64,000 nucleotides of DNA, taken from Lachnospiraceae bacterium UBA4364. Its GTDB lineage: Bacteria; Bacillota; Clostridia; Lachnospirales; Lachnospiraceae. A program made the position numbers and the translations under genes. This document shows, piece after piece, positions 60,957 to 64,000 of this stretch. Location: the NCBI GenBank assembly GCA_002393955.1, contig DGSK01000001.1, positions 100,199 to 164,198 on the forward strand, read 5' to 3'. The notes under the pieces were generated by a model that saw only the letters and a list, made by a program, of their open reading frames with translations, was not told the DNA's origin and ran no database searches. How positions within the stretch are numbered: the first letter of the stretch is position 1; the number at the start of each line of letters is the position of its first letter.

Positions 60957-63092
60957 TCAAGTTTCCGGTATAGGCTCCTCCGGAACAATTGGAGGTGGTG
61001 CCGCATATGATTCCGGCGGGATCAGTTCTCCCCGCTTTATCACTTCGCCTTCGTTTTTTACAGCCTTGTAAATAGATCCATCCTCTACACTTACCATATA
61101 GTAGTTTCCGGTTTTCATTGTTAACCCTGAAGTATCAACCGTAGTTTCCGTAATTATGTAATAAATATGCGGATCTTTCGGCTGTTTTAATTCTCCGGTT
61201 TCAGGATCCGCCATATTTCCGGAAACAGCCTCGCCGGAATCATCGAGATTTATCGCTGAATCAATAACATAGGAATATCTCGTAAGATTCCCAGGAAGAT
61301 GTCCCTCAATATCCGCAGTACGTCCCATATTAAGATTGTATTGTTTAAATGCTGCAATTACAGTCTGCAAATCAAGATCAGAATCAATGGTAAGGTCATA
61401 ATCGCATTCCGTAACGTCACCTGATATTCCTTCCTGCGATATGGCGGCAAAGATGAAATGACTGTGCCCCAAAGGCATGGGGATACCTTCGGAATACTCG
61501 TTTGACTCTCCCATGGTAGGCGGGGTTCCGTCTGTCGTATAATAAACGGTACAGAACTGCGGAACTTCTGTTTCTATGAGCATAGGAACTGTGTACTCTC
61601 CATCAGGCACAGAAATAGCAAGAGCATCCGGTACCCTGATATAAATCCTGTATGTAGCATTTGCCACTTCCGAAACGACCCCGTAATTATTTACAAATAT
61701 GGCATTGATCTCATGGCTTCCGAGATTCAGCTGGATCGGTGAAGTGTACAGAGTTGACTCCGTGGTAGGCTCATGACCATCAGTCGTATAATATATGCTT
61801 CCGTTTGACCCCGCTGAAAGAGTCAGTGTTATCACATCGTCATATTCACCGGAGGCATAAGAAAATTCAGGTGGATTTGCCAGATAATCCCGGAAGCTGT
61901 TTACGATATTTTCATTTTCGCATGCTTCAAGTATCGACTCTATCATCGGAAAATCCGACTGCTTCTCATAGTATGAAATAATCTCTCTGTATGCCCTTTC
62001 CTGATTTTCATTCTTTTCATAGGCAATCTCCCAGAGCATCAGGAGTGCTTTTTCATCATCGAAATCCTCAAAGTAATATCTTGCCAGCTTAAATTTCATC
62101 TCATCGTCGCCGGAGGATAATGTCAGTGCCTTTTCCATATAATCAATGGCACCGTCAAGGTCACCTTCAAGATACGCCTGTTCAGCAAGTTCTGCCTGGT
62201 ATTCATATGAACTGCTCCTGTAAACCCTTACAGATACAAAATAAACAAGTCCTGCAAGCAGGAGCATTACTACCAAAAACAAACAGAAATAAAGCTTCTT
62301 GAACCTGCTCTTTGCAGCAGCCAGGAAGAACTGATGAAAAATGTCATCGTCATCATAATCGTATGAGTCATCATCATAAAAATCATCGCCTTCGTATTCC
62401 TCATCAAATTCAGAATACTCTTCCTCCGGCTCAGCATATTCTGCCGCAAGCTCATCTCTTTTCCCGAAATCTGCCGTATCACCGCCTTCGGATTCTATAT
62501 CTTCATACTCATAACCTTCTTCATAATAATCGTCTGCATCAGACGACATATTTCCGTCAGGATCATCACCGTACTCGTCAGCATATCCATCTGCATCATC
62601 CCCATATTCCTCTGCATCATCTGAATAATCATCATGACGCCTCAGATCATCACCTTCCGTCCGGTCAGCAATATCAGAATGGTCATCGGGATAATCCTCA
62701 GGCATATACCCGTCTTCCTCCGGGTATCCCCCTGCCTCTGATGACTGCACATTCATGTCGTCAGCGTCCCCGCTGTCATCTATAGGATTCCCCAGGGCAT
62801 CAAAAAGAGGTCCATTGTACGGATCATCATCATGGACTTCATATCCGTCTGCATCAAAAACAGGGCCGTCATAATACAGATTGCCCTCCTCATCATAATA
62901 ATACCCGGCCTCAATTTCTTCAGGAGTGAGTTCTTCTAAATCTTCATCATCAATGGAAATCTCAGAAAGGGTATCATTTATCTGATTTTCAACCTCAGGC
63001 TCAAAATCCGGAATAAAACGAAACTCATGTCCGCATTCAGGACATAAAAGCTTTGATTCTCCGACTTCTGCACCACAGACTGGACATATCAT
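60957..63092 (-). CDS. Zinc-ribbon, acidic, single-span TPR protein with chitobiase-type C-terminal domains
   Basis: 711 residues: zinc ribbon with the same spacing as the 1-11 kb cluster (C3, C6, C17, C20), a ~235-residue highly acidic Asp/Glu/Tyr region, one span (about 264-288), TPRs (about 300-410), two chitobiase/hexosaminidase C-terminal-like repeats (GSIYYTTDGHEPTTES ... YTSPI and CTVYYTTDGTPPT), and a C-terminal domain (about 545-690) I do not recognise. The start at 63092 follows GGAGG; the longer frame begins in folD. It lies in a housekeeping operon, directly after folD. Function unknown; likely a surface sensor or binder. Confidence 0.87.
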   Translation of the reverse strand: MICPVCGAEVGESKLLCPECGHEFRFIPDFEPEVENQINDTLSEISIDDEDLEELTPEEIEAGYYYDEEGNLYYDGPVFDADGYEVHDDDPYNGPLFDALGNPIDDSGDADDMNVQSSEAGGYPEEDGYMPEDYPDDHSDIADRTEGDDLRRHDDYSDDAEEYGDDADGYADEYGDDPDGNMSSDADDYYEEGYEYEDIESEGGDTADFGKRDELAAEYAEPEEEYSEFDEEYEGDDFYDDDSYDYDDDDIFHQFFLAAAKSRFKKLYFCLFLVVMLLLAGLVYFVSVRVYRSSSYEYQAELAEQAYLEGDLDGAIDYMEKALTLSSGDDEMKFKLARYYFEDFDDEKALLMLWEIAYEKNENQERAYREIISYYEKQSDFPMIESILEACENENIVNSFRDYLANPPEFSYASGEYDDVITLTLSAGSNGSIYYTTDGHEPTTESTLYTSPIQLNLGSHEINAIFVNNYGVVSEVANATYRIYIRVPDALAISVPDGEYTVPMLIETEVPQFCTVYYTTDGTPPTMGESNEYSEGIPMPLGHSHFIFAAISQEGISGDVTECDYDLTIDSDLDLQTVIAAFKQYNLNMGRTADIEGHLPGNLTRYSYVIDSAINLDDSGEAVSGNMADPETGELKQPKDPHIYYIITETTVDTSGLTMKTGNYYMVSVEDGSIYKAVKNEGEVIKRGELIPPESYAAPPPIVPEEPIPET

Positions 63093-63108
63093 TCCAATAA
63101 TCCTCCGG

Positions 63109-63945
63109 TCACCGCAAAGAAGAAATACAATTATCCATGAGCATTGCAATAGTCATGGGGCCAACGCCCCCCGGAACGGGAGTAATCTTGGAAACAATCG
63201 GCTCAACGGAATCAAAATCAACATCACCGCAAAGCTTTCCGTTATCCATTCTGTGAATGCCCACATCGATCACTACTGCACCTTCTTTTACGTATTCGGC
63301 ATTTATCATTTTAGGTTTACCTACTGCGACTACAAGTATATCAGCCCGCTTACAGATGGTCTTTAAGTCCTTTGTCCTGGAATGAGCTATTGTCACTGTG
63401 CCATTCTCACGCAGCAGCAGTACCCCCATGGGTTTTCCTACGATATTGCTGCGGCCTACAACAACACATTCCTTACCCTCGATGTCAACATTGCTCCTCT
63501 TTAAAAGCTGTATAACGCCGGCCGGAGTACATGATACAAATCCTTTCTCACCGATAAGCAGGGCGCCAACATTAAGGGGATGGAAACCATCAACATCCTT
63601 TGACGGCGATATACTGCGGATGATCTTGTTTTCATCGATATGATCGGGAACCGGGAGCTGCACAAGGATGCCGTTTACACTGTCATCGTTATTGAGTTTA
63701 TCAATAAGTGCGAGCAGTTCTTCCTCTGTGGTTTCTTTAGGCAATTCATATGAAAGAGACCTTATACCGATATATTCGCAGGCCTTCTTTTTGTTGTTGA
63801 CATATACGGCTGATGCCGGATCGTCTCCCACAAGAATGACCGCAAGAGTCGCTTCCCTTCCTTCTGCCTTAAACTTTTCAGCCTCTGCCTTAAGTTCATC
63901 CTTTATTTCTTTTGATATTCTTTTTCCGTCAATAAGCTCTGCCAT
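63109..63945 (-). CDS. folD: Methylenetetrahydrofolate dehydrogenase/cyclohydrolase
   Basis: 278 residues, complete. VGDDPASAVYVNNKKKACEYIGI, with the catalytic Lys in VNNKKKAC; GILVQLPVPDHID; the NADP-binding VVGRSNIVGKPMGVLL; and TPVPGGVGPMTIAML at the end. Interconverts methylene-, methenyl- and formyl-THF. The ATG follows GGAGGATGAT. First gene of the leftward run visible here; its promoter may lie outside the window. Confidence 0.97.
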   Translation of the reverse strand: MAELIDGKRISKEIKDELKAEAEKFKAEGREATLAVILVGDDPASAVYVNNKKKACEYIGIRSLSYELPKETTEEELLALIDKLNNDDSVNGILVQLPVPDHIDENKIIRSISPSKDVDGFHPLNVGALLIGEKGFVSCTPAGVIQLLKRSNVDIEGKECVVVGRSNIVGKPMGVLLLRENGTVTIAHSRTKDLKTICKRADILVVAVGKPKMINAEYVKEGAVVIDVGIHRMDNGKLCGDVDFDSVEPIVSKITPVPGGVGPMTIAMLMDNCISSLR

Positions 63946-64000
63946 ATCATCCTCCGAGATAAGTAAATTAAGATAAGTAACTAAAACTTCCCACTAACTG

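Overview
The window looks like a chromosomal segment of a low-GC Gram-positive anaerobe, most likely a Lachnospiraceae member (Butyrivibrio or Roseburia relatives). The reasons are: SepF/YlmE division genes, a LexA with an adjacent divergent YneA-type LysM gene, an L27 with a cleavable N-terminal extension paired with its protease Prp, lipoprotein signal peptidase II, strong AGGAGG ribosome binding sites, and many zinc-ribbon-headed membrane proteins. The genus is an inference. I see no rRNA, tRNA, CRISPR array, insertion sequence or prophage.

Region 1 (1-11.3 kb, + strand) is the least ordinary part. It is a run of genes in which six products begin with the same zinc ribbon (Cys at residues 3, 6, 17 and 20). 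They are a soluble Hanks-type kinase, a protein with a ribbon at each end, a second membrane kinase with TPRs and atypical catalytic motifs, and three type II membrane proteins. The last three share one TPR stalk but carry different outer heads (DUF6273, C-type lectin, DUF6273). A 43-residue single-span protein sits between the kinases and the effectors. The third effector is split by an in-frame TAA. A truncated gene at the left edge shares its C-terminal module with the lectin protein.

Region 2 (11.4-20.3 kb, + strand) is a conserved ribosome-assembly block, rplU-prp-rpmA-obg-yhbY-nadD-yqeK-rsfS, interrupted by a dense island of inverted repeats at 12.5-12.8 kb. It ends with a 1238-residue hybrid histidine kinase carrying two receiver domains, an HD-GYP domain and an Hpt domain.

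Region 3 (20.3-25.4 kb) has lexA diverging from a LysM division-inhibitor candidate, with LexA-box-like sites in both promoters. It continues with a solitary tyrosine recombinase, an AI-2E family transporter and an RluD-type pseudouridine synthase.

Region 4 (25.7-33.3 kb, - strand) holds two transcription units plus sepF: receiver-GGDEF protein-aroB-lspA, and P-loop protein-HlyD-like protein-ylmE. sepF has its own promoter and a curious array of degenerate TTATGTAAAC motifs upstream.

Region 5 (33.3-63.9 kb, - strand) is a long, tightly packed leftward run. In order of transcription it is folD, a zinc-ribbon/TPR protein with chitobiase-like C-terminal domains, an RsmB/NOP-family rRNA methyltransferase, phoH, ybeY, a MOP-type flippase, two flavoproteins, proB-DUF896-formyl-THF cyclo-ligase-proA, miaB-mutS-(methionine gamma-lyase family)-mutL-miaA, and the rod-shape genes mreB-mreC-mreD-PBP2-rodA followed by mgsA and a D,D-carboxypeptidase. 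The genes in this region serve one-carbon metabolism, translation quality, mismatch repair, proline synthesis and cell-wall elongation.
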